Assembly (NCBI RefSeq): GCF_003073045.1
Contig: NC_037591.1
Coordinates: 26,197,319-26,261,318 of the forward strand
Length of the DNA stretch: 64,000 nt
Source of the DNA: Pomacea canaliculata
Taxonomy: Eukaryota > Mollusca > Gastropoda > Architaenioglossa > Ampullariidae
Reading direction: 5' to 3'
Shown here: piece after piece, positions 47,901-61,000 of the stretch
Numbering within the stretch: position 1 is the first letter of the stretch
Layout of the letters: every line of letters starts with the position of its first letter
Position numbers and translations under genes: made by a program
Notes under the pieces: generated by a model
The model's database searches: none
Told to the model about the DNA's origin: nothing
What the model saw: only the letters and a program-made list of their open reading frames with translations

Positions 47901-49397
47901 ATCAGGAACAGAATTGACAAGAAAAGAGGTATGGATTGTTTTATGCTAACGGCTGTGTGTATGTATGTGTGTATGTGCGTGTTGGAGGGAGGGGTGAGGG
48001 ATATACCCGTGTACACAAACAGAGCAGACATGGTACATGCGTTTTATATACCTGGTTAAAAAGAACCTTGTTTTCGTCAAATTCTTTGGGTGTTGTTACA
48101 CAGTAACTAATGTTTGGGTTGGTAAGTCCCGGTAATATCCGATGTCGATCCAAGCTATGAAGTGCGTTGTCACCAAACCATGCTGTAACACCATGGCATC
48201 GTACAGACATGCGTACTTGGCGTGCATGGAGCAGGAATATTCGGGAACAACGGTGTTTGGCGCATGTTTCGGGTAGTCCTTGCGGGCATACAGTCGGGCT
48301 ATGACATCCTTATACTCGAATGGCCAAAGTGTTGAGCTGTTACACAGAGAAAACAAAGCTCGCAATGCAGTGATAATTAATTACAAGAGGTGATTGCTGT
48401 CTGATTGTGTACGTGTGTATGTAAAAAGAGAGGCGAGTGAGGTGTGTGTGTGACGGGGAGAGGGGGAAAGGCCATTTTTAACCGGACGAAAGTTTGACCA
48501 AGTGTGACCAAGTTTTACATGAGTGTTACATTACAATTGGGCAAAATATTTGTCTTATTATAACGTCTTTAGAAAGAGATTTGCAAGAGAGTGTGCTAAT
48601 CCCTGTCTTCGCTTTCTTCTGCGTTAATATACCTTAACTTTCTTAGTTTTTCATGAATTCTGTCAAAAAAACTATTTTTCCTTTTCAAGGCAAGAGTTTG
48701 TTGTGAAATAATCACATGTTTATGCTATTCCCCTCTTTAATAAATGCTAGTCAACTTCATCATTTCTACGATAAATCTCTTTTCGCACCGATTAACGGAA
48801 ATGACGTGTGTCAGGCGGGGATCCATGTGCGCACGCAATTTTTGCACGTGTGAACCAAACTTCTCCGAGTCCGTGTAGAAGACCAATGGGGCATACACCC
48901 GACCGAAGGCTGCACTCCAGGGGTAGTACTCCTCCACAGTCCGGCGGCCGCCGCCCTTCGGGTGGTTGCCGAAGTCGAAGAAAGCGGAGACGAATGTGAT
49001 GTTACTCTCAGGACAGACAGAAGGCCATGTAGTCGTTGTTTCTGGTGTTGTCGTAGTCTTACTGTTGATGCCATGTACCTAAACAATACATGGAGAAGTC
49101 AACAATATAGCAGTCATAGGAAGATGCTCGATGCTTGAATGGATTTCTATGTCGTCTTCGATTTTAATACCCGGCTTGTCCCCTGGTCAGAGGTCAGATT
49201 CACAGTTGACTGAGCACTTTCTTTAACCTTTCTTTGGTCTAGACAGACAGGAGACTTACTAAGGCTGCAGAGGCGTTGTATGAGTAGGACAGTTGGTTGA
49301 TGAAGTTGGCTCCAGACTTCATGTAGAGGTAGAAATAGACACCAGCGAACAGGATGCCCCCTAATAGCAAGACCAGCCTTGTGATGTGACTGCGCAT
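44940..49397 (-). pseudogene. HtrL/YibB-family type II membrane protein, paralogue D (one frameshift)
   Basis: Exons in order: 49260-49397 (MRSHITRLVLLLGGILFAGV, membrane anchor, 46 codons), 48789-49078 (290 nt), 48052-48336 (285 nt), 47159-47335 (177 nt) and 44940-45065 (stop). All borders are GT/AG; the exon 2 donor is the weaker GTGCGA. Motifs match C, with conservative changes (AWIDIGYYRD, DWFDLGKSLL), and the stem is Thr-rich (SKTTTTPETTTTWP). Exon 3 is one base shorter than in B and C, near 48119-48125 just after YYRD, and this breaks the frame. Repairing nothing, the rest of exon 3 is still well preserved in the next frame. Introns share nothing with A, B or C, so D is the oldest split. 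It is either a young pseudogene or an assembly error in a functional gene. Confidence 0.7.
45066..47158. other. intron 4 of paralogue D
   Basis: Contains a SINE core fragment at about 45939-45976, a T-run at 46300-46318 and G/T homopolymers near 45318-45340. No gene is recognised. Confidence 0.45.
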
Positions 49398-49440
49398 GCT
49401 CTTGGGACAGCTGCAGCACTCTTGAAAAACTAAACAAATA

Positions 49441-52364
49441 AACAAAAATTACACATCAGAGGAGGAACAAAATGTCTGCGGGGTTGGGGTGGGGGATGTA
49501 AGTAGGGAACAAAATTAGGAAAGATGGCAGGAGTGTGATACAGGTAATACAGTTTTCAGTTGTCCACCCTATGTAGAGACAGGTTCTAGTTGTCAGTGTT
49601 TTTCTTCTTTTGAGTCTCACCATGATCACTTACACATAGAAAACATCGATACTAGCTTTATATGAGGCTACCCACCAGTGACATGGATGTGTTCACAGTT
49701 GTATGGAGTTAGTTTTAGAATCATCGAAAAATAGCCGAATTTTTGTAGTAAGATAATCAGGTAAGATTTACAATCAATGAGAAATAGCCAGATTCTGTTC
49801 AAGAATTTCCGGACTGAACCGAAACAACCATCAGCATGTTGGTGTAGTTATAGACTGTTCACAGGTGCTGGCCCCCTACGATTGTGGAGAGAGAGAGAGA
49901 TGTGGAGGCACACCTGTCCGATACCTGATATTAAAACATGGCTAGCCTTCACACTCCTATGTTTGACACCTCAACAAGTATTTCAGAGCATGCAATACAA
50001 GATGTGTGGCCTCTGTACACAAGATGTATATGAAATATAGCTCTGTACAGTTCAGTGTATAAAGATATTTATTAATACTTTTTTTATTAACCCACACATC
50101 AATTTACAAAAGATACAATACTTCAAATTCCAATTATGACTTGTTGTCTGATCCCGTTACAATTCATCATGGTTCATCCAGGTATCGTGAGTCACTCCCT
50201 TAATTACTACACACACCACGCACACTCGCCACGTGTCTCTACACACTGTACCTACGCAGGGCAAACGGCGGTCTTTTGTTGTTAGTTTTTCGTGAGGACG
50301 AGACGGTCTCAACCTTTGCGATGTTATACATCCAGCAGCTATCTCCCTCAGTTGTTCTCTGACAGTTGCTTTGCCGGTAACAGGTGGGACGGCAATGGAG
50401 CGGTAAAGCAGTTGTAGATGATGTTCACCTGGAGCATTGATCGTGCCGCTTTGTCAATCATGTTAGTCATAGTTGGAGGCGATGACCACCTGCTGTTAAG
50501 TTGACAATGGAGTGTCAAACATGTTCAAGCCGCAATGAAAAAAAAAATTGTCCCACGCAGTCGCTGGTCCGATGCAATAATGATCACGTGATCAGCAGCT
50601 CCAAAACAGGTTTTCCGGGAGGAGGGAGGGATCGTCGCTTCGTAGCCTTATAGTTGAAACTGTTTATCAGGTTATTCACGCTTGTCATCAGGATTCAAGA
50701 TTCTCTGCACCGAAGAATACACAGAACATTTTTTTTTCTTCGCGCGTTGATCCCGTTGTCTCCCCCTGTCCCACGTTGCATGGACTTCTTGTTCGCTTTG
50801 ACCATCGTCAGACTGCACAGCACGGTTATTACTGAAAATATTCTGAATCCTCCCTCGGGAGGGTAGAAACTAAAGGTCACAAGCCCATTTCACTTCACTT
50901 CTGCCCCACTACAGAACTAGAAAACCCTCTGTAGCCATCCATATATGTGTATGTGAATCGCACGCATGATGGGTGGGAGGATCTCTGTGGTTGTGGTTGT
51001 CGCCGTTGATATGTTGTGAGTTTCCTGCATGTTATTTGACACTTGCTTCGTCGTTTTGTTCAACGATCTGCTTGTCTGAAGCCTCTTTTTAATAAGACTT
51101 TTTTTTTTGTTTTTGTTCTAACTACGGCCTTTTGTTGTCCCATCGACTGTCAGTCTCCTGTATCTCGCCATTGTGCCATCAGCCGGCGAGAAGGTCAAAC
51201 AGTTGTTGCAGTCTGCTCTGTCCTTTCTGCTTCACCACCATATTGATCTTAGTGATCGACGGATGATCAGACACCAAACTATTTCAAGTTTAGCCTGATC
51301 TGCTTTTTTCTCATACTCATAATTGCTTTGTAGATGTGCACTACAACATCTGTGAACAGCTGCTACAGCCCTCCATAAACCATTTGTGACTATTGCTGGT
51401 TTGGTTCTCTCGCATGAAACCACTAGTATTCTTTTGTGTAGAAGCTTATAGAAATGTTTCGACAATTCATAAAGCGCCAGAACAAAACCACATGGGAACA
51501 GCTCTATATTTGTGACTCATTACAAATTAAAAGTCTTGTAAATATCACGAGTAGTTTCGGACATGTATAAATGGACGGTTGGCTGTCTGTCGACACTAAC
51601 CCTCAGCCTCTTGTCACTTATCCGCTGTTAGGTCTCGGCGAACACCATCGAAACCAGACTTCCGAAAGATCAGCGAAGATGGACCGCAACGAGACTGTTA
51701 ATGATAATAGTATAATTACAGTAATGTTATTGCTTGGCGATGTTGACGATGATATAAGATTGGGTATTGGGCCTTCTTCATCGTCGTCAATCGTTAACAC
51801 AATTCCATCTTTTTCATCGTGCATCCTTCCTCAACCTTCACAGCACACTATTCAGCTCGCATACTGCTAGACTGTCCAGGTTCTGATGGCATGCTCTGTA
51901 ACTTTGAACTACCAACACACGGAGTTATTACTTGTATATATATATAGCTGTGTGTACCACCACCCTGACAGTTTTGATAATCAACTGCTTTACTTGCTTC
52001 TTTGAACTAGTATGATAATTTCACCTGAATTTTTTTGTTCAATGCTACTTATTACTTTCCACCTGTCAGGTGCGAAAAAAACATATCACAGATAATAAAT
52101 AAGCTGCGCATATGCCTAATGAAAAAAAAAAGATAACACTGAGTCTTTATTATTTTTTTCTTTCTCGATCGGCAGGTGGTCTCGCGTTTATTACCTGCAT
52201 GCGGCAACAGCTTGTGTGCAGGAAAGTGAGTCTTTCCTTCTCATGCAATACTTTAAAAAAAAAATTATCAGATATTGATAGCATAAATTCAACAAAAAGA
52301 CGAATATTTTTCTTTAAATTAGATTACAGTCAACTGGTTATTGACATGCCTTTAATCTAAGATA
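49441..52364. other. no gene recognised
   Basis: Lies 5' of paralogue D and may hold its promoter and non-coding exon, but no signal stands out. An 85-bp stretch near 51565-51650 resembles 5455-5545 (about 70% by eye), a low-grade dispersed repeat. Confidence 0.4.
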
Positions 52365-52470
52365 AAGTAACTGTCACCATAGACAGCGAAGACCTGGGTT
52401 TAGAGTTCATATCCCGCCTCCCGCACGCCATTTTTTCTGTGGCATCTGACTACAGGACTGGACTAGTTTG
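52365..52470 (+). mobile_element. tRNA-derived SINE fragment
   Basis: B-box-like GAGTTCATATCCC, followed by 'gcctcccgcacgcc' and 'gtggcatctgactacagg', in the order seen at 38388-38581 and 43186-43398. Confidence 0.45.
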
Positions 52471-53820
52471 CCGTGTTCTCGCTTTTGCTGCTGACGGTGT
52501 TAAAAAAACTCGCAGATCGACTGCTATTAATTGACAAACTGTCTTTCCGTCCACTCATTGGATCTGAAGTCATTCGTTGCCAAAATTGTTGGGTGGTAGG
52601 ACGTTGTGCGTGAAGTTAGAAACAGGACGTTATGCAGGTAATGTATCCCACCCAGCCTACTTGTCATACGGGTAGTAAGTAAGTGGGTAACTGTGTCTAT
52701 TTCAAGGCTCACTGAAGGCAGACCCTGGTGTACCATCCCTTCTTTCCCTTCATGATCAGTCAACCCAGTCAACTAACATCTGAGAGCTGGTATGGCAGTG
52801 CGGGGTGTAGTTTCCAGTTACATACTGGGACAACCAATCCACCCGCGATCTGTTGGTTCCTAGGCAACAGCGACTGTACTAAACACCACTAATTCAGACT
52901 CGTTAATTAACCAGACAAATATCAATGAACAATGGATCAAATATGACAAGGTTTTTATGCTAAATGCCATGTCAACAAAAATAGTTTACCGTGGAAAGAA
53001 AAATTGAGGGGAGGGAGGAGGGAGGGGAATCCAATAAATTAAATTGTTTTTGCTTCTCTTTGGTTTCTTGCATATTCCCGTTTTACCAAAGCAAGTTGAT
53101 CTGCTGTGGACAAAACGTTTAACAGCTATGACAAATAATTTTTCTGGTTCATTGGGTTAATTCAATTCAAAAACATGTTACCTGCTGGCAAACTTGTATG
53201 TATAGGGGTATAAAGATCGAGGAAACGATAATTCGATCAAGATGAGACATATATTATTGTGGTTTGCATATCAAGCCCTGTTTGTGGTGCGCAGGTGACT
53301 TTGTATGAAACACGTAATTGTGTAATTTTTTTTGCTTTAGAAGAACAAAACTAAATAACAATTCTTGAAGATGCACGCACGCCAACACATATTAATGTGA
53401 TGAATATACAATTAGATTGTTAATTTGTGCCTGTAAGGAAATAGAAAAAATATTTGTAAAAAGAAGTAGAGTGAGGAGAAGTAAGGGTGAGCGACAGAGA
53501 GACCGAAATAGAAAGTAAATTTTAGTAGCTGAAAGAACACGTGATATTAGTTACAATGGCTAAAATGTGTATTTTGTCGTCCCCTCCTCCTATCCCAGGT
53601 GTAAACACTTCTAGTTGCTAAAATGTCGAACAGGCATGATCGAACACACCTGTATGTTCGCTGAGAGACAAAACCCGGCCACTGACTAAATAGGCCTTCA
53701 ATGCAAAGGTCTCGGGTATTTGTTTTTCCAGGTCATTTTTAACTGTTCTGCCAAATGCAATGTCATCTGCTAACTGTGCCGACAACTTGCCGCTGAGCAA
53801 TCTAAGCCATTTAACCATTT

Positions 53821-54010
53821 GTCGGAGCGGATAGTCGAGTGGTTAGAGCGCCGTGTAGTCGACCCACTTTGCCCGGCGAGTACCCGAGACCTTAGTGGGT
53901 TCGGTTAGAAAATGCAGGGAAGGGGAGGAGATGGGCGTCGCCTTCACGCACAGCTGGCTTTGAAAAACTGTATTTGCACAACTGTATAGGACAATCCAGG
54001 TATTCGAGAA
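53821..54010 (+). mobile_element. tRNA-related SINE head
   Basis: TAGTCGAGTGG is an excellent A box (as in Ser/Leu tRNAs) and GGGTTCGGTTA an imperfect B box about 65 bp on. The expected acceptor-stem pairing is not visible, so it reads as a tRNA-derived SINE and not a tRNA gene. Confidence 0.4.
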
Positions 54011-54899
54011 CAAGCACCCCTATTTGGAACAGACAGCGGTGTCGGATGGTTTGGTTGGTCCCGTGGGAAAAAGACGGCGACGATCAGAGTCTGGTCCTGT
54101 GCAAGACCTGCTCACTCTATCGCCCAAAACAGGCCTGAGTGGTTTTGCACGGGTTTCACCGATCGCGCACACACACAGGTAGACAAAACGATAAACATTC
54201 CAAAGTGATTCTTCAACTAAATGCACTCAATATGTGACCAAACAGCTGGCAAAGCAAGCCTAACAAACACCGAAATCATTAATATCTCGAGAGTGTATCA
54301 AAGCGAATGTACCCAGCAGGACTCATCTTGTTTACTCCGTTTTGCTCCGGGTTGCTTCGTCAGCCAGCGGACAATACAAAGGCAATGGATGGGCCAGGTA
54401 CTCTCTGATATCACGTACAACCGCTCCCTGGGTGTACAGTAGGAGTGGAGAACGTGAAGTCATTTGTCTGTCCTTGCCGACTCCAGGCGGAACTCGAAAT
54501 CCAATAAATCTAGGAGTGTTTGTTTTATCGCAAGATAAATATATATAATAGGTTTTCAATACGCGCAGTTGGCTGTTTATGAGAACTATTTACTGTTTGC
54601 TTGAAACGGCATGTGTACGTCTCAACTATATAGCTGAACCGATTGAGGAGAGTTTGAAAAAAAAATCTTAGCTTGTGATACTAAGATGTTATAACTCAGT
54701 GATCATAAAATGTGCAGAGACTGCAAATTATGAAATGTAGTCTATGTCAAACGACTACGGTAACTGCAGAGAAATTTAACTTTTCGTACAAAGGGGACAC
54801 TAGATAGAGATTGTATACAGAGAGATAGTAATGTAGATAGGAGGGCAGAAACAAAACCACAAGCACAAAAATATATTTTTTAAAAATAAAATAACAAAA

Positions 54900-55440
54900 C
54901 TCATCCGTAAAAAAAATATCCGTTTTCGTTATTTGGGTATTGCTTGCTGTTATCGTTTCAAGTCTTCTTATGTGTGCTGGAGATGTCGAACTAAATCCTG
55001 GACCTCTTAACGGCGAGATAATTCATGCTTCTCATACAACTGACCAGACGACGAGTAACTGTGGCTCAATTGATACCGGACATACCTGTCTCTCAACACC
55101 TGGCTGCAGGTGCTAACGAACACCACACCCTGGGTCAGAACAACCCACTATCCAAAGCATATCGTCCACTCTTACCGTTCTGTCTACTTCTCTTTCCCGC
55201 ATGGAGCAGTCTCAGTCCACTTTTGTTGGTACCATACACACTCAGCTGGGTGGTAGTGAAGACTCTGTTACTCTACAGTTTTCGCAACAAATCAAACTTC
55301 CTACCAATTCTTGATACAAAAGCATCTCCAGGCTCCAGCAAGGTATTGATTCCGTCAAAGAAAAGGTACGTAGAAATGAGAGACGAATGAACGAGTTAAC
55401 AGATGAAAAGTCCTGTCCAACCTTGTCGTGAACTCTGGGG
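54900..55440 (+). mobile_element. 5' part of a CR1/L2-type LINE encoding a 2A-like peptide
   Basis: 54931-55005 encodes IWVLLAVIVSSLLMCAGDVE followed by LNPGP, i.e. a hydrophobic run ending in the 2A signature D-V-E-x-N-P-G-P (GDVELNPGP, 54979-55005). In picornaviruses and in several invertebrate non-LTR retrotransposons this peptide causes ribosomal skipping before the last proline. Downstream frames include SISSTLTVLSTSLSRMEQSQ and QGIDSVKEKVRRNERRMNEL, a coiled-coil ORF1-like segment. The frame is interrupted, so this copy is dead and 5'-only. Confidence 0.65.
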
Positions 55441-57125
55441 AAGTGCACGTGGAGATGGTAGAGGTTGTGATTCCGTCCTTCGGTCTATAACACTCTCGAT
55501 ACATCTACCAAATCACGTCGACATTTACCGCGTGCTCTCACACTAAACTGCTTATCAATTAACACTTTAATTAGCTCGAGCCCCCAAGCACGCATAATCC
55601 CAATGAACAACTCAAGACAATTTAGAGTATGGAAAGAAAGTCATTAATTATCGAGAGGATTATACAAATTACAGCAAAATGATAGTTTCAAAATATGAAA
55701 ATATTGTCGTTATCTAGGTGTCCCGTTAATCTAATTGTTCTCCTTCTACTAGTCCTAATGAGTCACTGTTCAAGTAACCTTACTCTAACTACACACACAA
55801 CACACTACTTCGCACCACACACGCTCGCCACTTTGTCGTTACACCAAAAGTCACGTGCGCGTGGAGTCCTCCTCTGTTCGACGCCCCAGAATTGTTTGGG
55901 TCCCTCTGTCGATTGCAGCGGCTTCTCTGTCTCTAGTGCCGAGACTCTGGCACTGGCTTGTCCACCACAGACTCACTCTTGTAGCACTCTTGCTCTGGTC
56001 TTGCCGTGTGTCCCCCCGGCTTCTTTCGTCCCCCTAGGTCTGGGCGTTGACTCGACTGCAGCATCTCTCAAGGACCGACGCTCATTCACCAGATTCAGCT
56101 TCTACTGATTGCATCAAACAGCTGCCGGTGCTGGAGCACTATACACTCTGCGACAGAGCGGGTCAACGAACCTCTGAAGTCAATTGTTGAAGTCGACACA
56201 CTTCTCAGGCAGGGTTGCAGCGAAGAACTTGTCGAGCTCAGACAACTTTACTTGACGAGAGCCACATGCGACAGACCACGATACTTCTCTGTCCGCGAGG
56301 ATATATTCTCAACCGCGTGGTTTCTCCTTTCAAATGATTGGTCAATCATTCCACAGATTCATTCCACCAGCTCACTATCTAGATATATCAAATCACAACT
56401 GAGCTAATACATTAGAGATGGCTCTCTCGTTATTAGTCAATCATCCCACAGACTAAAATGGACCATTCCCTTCTAAACATAACCAATCACTCTTTAGCTA
56501 CTACATTATAGTTGGGTGGTCCATTTGTCTTTATCCTGTCCACCCTACACCCCCTCCTTACTAGAACGCGGTACATAACCGTGATGCCAAACAATTCATT
56601 CCCTGTGCCGTGTGTCAATAATGTTTCAACACTATCCTACCTTATAGCGTCAACAAGGTCCGTCTGTTTACACTTCAAGATGGCGGTGGCAACCTAACGT
56701 CTTACATTGCCTCGTGAGTGTACTTCAAGGGTCTGCCGTGACGTAATGGTCTACTGGCCAGCGAACATAAACACTTCAAGCGCTGATTGCTATTGCGTAC
56801 TCGATCCTCGGCCCTTGGAGTCTAGGTCCATACCGCCAGCGGCTAACAATTCCTAGTGTTTGTCAGTCAGTTCGCTCGCGTGAGTGCTCGTCAGTGCGGA
56901 TAGAACAGACGTGCAAACCTACAGCCCTATTCTAGTTATCACATGACAAACCTATAGCTTTTTGTTTTTAAGGCATTTCATATTTGTACAGATGTTTATT
57001 ACATGGAAATACTGTCTTCTGGATTGTCATTAATGTAATTGTTAACAGTCTGGATGTTTATTGTTGTGATTCTTGGCTATTCGTGACTTAAGAGCTTAAT
57101 TTGTAAAATTATCTTAATTGTAAAA
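55441..57125. other. no gene recognised; partly LTR-like composition
   Basis: 55700-56110 is rich in CAC/CTC and has a 137-codon open frame with a hydrophobic start, but its composition resembles the LTR-like elements at 10452 and 29434. A YY1-like AAGATGGCGGTGGC lies at about 56678. I cannot fix element borders. Confidence 0.3.
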
Positions 57126-57183
57126 CTATTCACCCCTGAAATGGGTCAATGGCCTAATCAATAAAGTTCGTTCGTTCGTTATT
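57126..57183 (+). repeat. retroposon 3' end with TTCG tail
   Basis: 'cacccctgaaatgggtcaat' then 'aatcaataaagttcg' runs into (TTCG)n. It is the plus-strand counterpart of the tails in introns 3 of B and C. Confidence 0.6.
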
Positions 57184-57779
57184 TGGGTGACGCACTAACA
57201 AAATTCGTTTAACACCATCCCTCTTTGACCCCGTTTTATCAACAGTCTGGGAAAAAAGATTATCACATGTCCTCATAGTTTATGCCACTGACTGTGACAA
57301 ATAGTAATAAATAATTACTATCAGCATCAGCGGCATCAATAGATGCTGGGGACACAGAATTATTTGACTATTTATTTACATTTCGGGCTTAGCAACATTT
57401 CTGCGTGTTAGCAGTAACCATGGAAACAACAGAGCCATGCGTGAACTCACCTGCCGGCTTGTGTGTCGCGTGCTACGATCGTGCGTTCGTGTGTTCTGCT
57501 TCCTAAATATTCCTTCAAGTTCACACAGCAACCCACAACTTGCTACGGTTTGCAGTCAGCTTTCTAATTGTTTATTAATCAACAGAACTTGCTTACCTGG
57601 AGCTCAGAAATGACAGTCCGCTCTGCGAAGGAGCACAGGTAAATAAATAATCCTCCTTATACACGAACTGCAGAAACGTTGGTCTAAGAAACTCTGTGGG
57701 TGGAGTCATGCGAGCTCCTGGTGTTCACCATACTTCAGGTGTGACATAATGTCGGTGCAGACATCCACCCCACCTGTAC

Positions 57780-58060
57780 ACTGCCAAGAGGCGTGACTGC
57801 GGATTCCAACATGGAGGGCGGCAGCACATGACCCACAGCACGACAGCAGCACACGGCAGCACGGAGACAAGCGTCACGCCTGACGGCTGCTTGCGCTCGC
57901 TGTGTGTGTGTGTGGGAGGGAGGGGGAGGCCGTATCCTGGGTCGGTGAGAGGCCATCCTGCCGACTATCCTCGCTATCAGTCACCATCTTTACCTGTCTG
58001 TGCCTTCGGTGCAGACGAGACTTGCTGTTGGACTAGACTGACCGCAGGTAGTCACTGAGG
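57780..58060. promoter_or_regulatory. GC-rich patch, possible promoter or 5' exon
   Basis: Locally GC- and CpG-richer than its surroundings, with a (TG)n/G-rich tract at 57900-57925. Donor-like GTAAAG follows CAGACAG on the minus strand (about 57989-58002) and CGCAGGTAGT occurs on the plus strand (about 58042). No coding frame is convincing. Confidence 0.2.
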
Positions 58061-61000
58061 GATTACGATATAATTCATTCTAGTGATTAACTTTATGAAG
58101 TGTCGAGGGGGTCCTGAGTTCTTTTTCAACTATCTAAAGTTTTACACTGCTTATATCCTGTTAATCTGAATCGAGGCGACAGATAATAACCCTGTCACTG
58201 AAAGCATGCAGTACACAAAGAACATCCGGGGGAAATGGGGTTGAAAAGTTCAGAATGCAGGCAAGATAAACGTAAAAAAACTTTTTAACGCTGAGATATG
58301 TCATTTACAACCCCAGTGTCAGAGAGGGAGAGATCGAGAGAGAAAGGTGAGTATGGCGGGAGGGTGGGGAACAACACTAGATATCGTGTTACTTGATAAA
58401 GTCTCAGAGCTTGTGTGTTATGTTACATCGCTGAGCATAGATATTTGCTTTTATCCTAAAGGTCGACCTCGGTCAACGAGATAAGCTAACAGCAGAGAGG
58501 ACAATGTGGTGTGTCGCAGCTCTACGTGCAGCACAGAGTTTATCGCGCTTGTACCACGTACAGCTATTGACCTTATTCAAGAAAGAGCCATCTTGAAAAC
58601 AGAACGAGGCCTTGTGGGCCGGTGTCGTGGCTATCAAAATATGCTGCCACTGACCTATATATCAAAAGGTCCCCGATACTGAATTTGGAATTCACTTATA
58701 CCCTTTCCACATTTTTTTTTAAAAAATCACTAAAGTGATACTTTGCATGCAAGTTCTGCTCATCATAATCTGTTTGTGTGAAACCACTTTGTAAATGCTC
58801 ACAGAAAAATTGAGTTTTTTTGTAATGTGCTCATACTCATTATGTTTTTAACAGTGTCAACTGGGGAAATAATCGGTTATTAAAGAGACGAGATTTTTTA
58901 AAATTTTCTCCATGAAATTTTGACATGTAGGAATTGTCACTCATTTGAATAATGATCTGAAGCCAACTTGTTCTGAGCATTAATTTCCTCTCCAGACTGC
59001 ATACTGCTATTTCCAACTCTTTCCGTAGGACTGGTAAGTGTGCTAATTTACTGCTTCTAGTCTGTTTGATTTGAAGGATGCTATCGTCTGGCCAGTTGGA
59101 AGTTGTACAGGTCTGCAATATTCAGTCCATTAAAAACAGCAGTGCTTTCTGGCTATTGCTGTCTTTAAAGACAGAGTTCTTGTGTCGATCTGCCTTAGCG
59201 AGGGTTCTTAGTCGGTAGGCCGTTTCGCTATCACCTATGCCATTATCTCCTCTGTCTGGCACTGGCTTTCGATCCAGTTCTCCCTAGCTACCTTTATCTA
59301 TTTCTTGATGGTACACTTCACTTTTTTGTATTTGAAAACTGCTTCGGGTTTGCTTTTCCGTTCTCTCTTCAAGGCCCTCTATTGGTCACATATCTAGGAC
59401 GTCGTTCGTCATCGAGGGTTCTTTCTTCTTTTTACGCCCTAGTTTTTTTTCTGGACTGTGACAATAGCACATCTTTAAAGTTTCAAAGTCCAAGTTCAGT
59501 GCAGCGTTGCCATGAAGACTTTTACAACTCGTGGGTCTTGGAACGTCCTCATGTCGAAGCAAATTCGGGGAATGCTTGATCATCGCTTCACTTTCATCTT
59601 TAAACTTAAGGCTCGTTAAGACAAACTGTCGAACCTGGATATGTCCTCGCCTTGGCCTTGTTGATGCTGGATTTAAAGCCCTAAAGAACGGGATGAAGTT
59701 TTAAAGCAATCTTTCTAGTGAGTGCCAGGCTATAGCGATGGCCTGATTAATATATGACTGAATGGAATTCTCAACATGAACTCCTTCCCAGGTTGAAAAA
59801 GTGCTCTGTGCCCATGATAAAAACACGCCTGACACACTAAAAACTGCGGCTTAATCTTTAGCAGACATGATAGGACGATTAGAGAAGAAAAGAGGATTGA
59901 GTGGAACACAATCCCTGATTAGAAGGTTATGCAACGGCTTTTGACCTCCACCATTAGAGTGACAGAGCAGCTAAACCCTATTGATAAATGTATTTTAACG
60001 CTAAGTAGTCGCTGACCCTATGTCCTTTGATTAACATTTATGCCATCTGAGATGACTCAGATCGGGAAATAGTGTTGATTATGGGTCAACTATCGTGGCA
60101 AGAGCTCATTCGATGGTGTTGAAAGACAGCTAAAGCTCATACTTTATCCACATATTTATTTATATAATTTTTTTAAAAATAGCTAGGGTAGTGAGAAGTA
60201 CTAGCGGTGCTCTCACCATCTCTACCTTGATAACCAGTGTTATCAGTGTATGCTCTCCATCCCCTTCTAAACAGATTATGAACGCATGCTGTACTCAGTT
60301 TCCTGCAGTCTGTTGTCTGAGTACCTAAGCTGTACAGCAGGATGGCAATATTTAATACTAACACGGGATACATACAGACGCCCATTATCCCGACACCTTC
60401 GCCTCACTTCGCTTTTCAACTCACTTGTTATTTGTACCAGTCACTCTTCAAATGTAGATCATGGAAGATTGTTCACAGTTATAGTGTGATGACTGGCAGC
60501 TTGTGATGCATATTTTTACGAGCTATAACTGCCACGTTCGCCCATAAAAATGACGAGGTGTTAAGATTTGAATCGACATCTCATGGCTCTAATGTTGGGG
60601 TGGGGAAAATAAGCCCCGCGGACGTCTTAGGGACCTGCCCGTCGGCCAAAATGTGAAGTGTATTTGATTCCATATCTTTTAAATTTTAACCTAGATTAAT
60701 TTGCTGGAAATTAGCAATTGACAGTCCGTAACGAGGTACAAAAAGAACAGCGCGGCTGCCGTGTGTTGACTAAGGAGCGTGAGAGAACATCAACGCAGCT
60801 GCCTCCAATGAAAAGGCTGATGGCAGCAGGTGGCTCATCGTGACTAATCATTCTGTGGCCGCATTGTCTGACCACGGTTTACCGGTGTTGTAATAACGCA
60901 GGGACACCAATGCAGGTCGGATGCGGGCTTTGTATGTTTAGGTTTCCCCTGCAAACAGTTCAATCCCTGCTCATACCTTCAGTCTCTCAGTTTCTGCTTG

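Noticed and set aside
53821-53900. Functional tRNA gene
   Set aside because: A good A box but an imperfect B box, and no convincing acceptor stem; better explained as a SINE head.
55695-56108. 137-codon frame with signal-peptide-like start
   Set aside because: CAC/CTC-biased composition like the LTR-type elements in the window; no family motifs.
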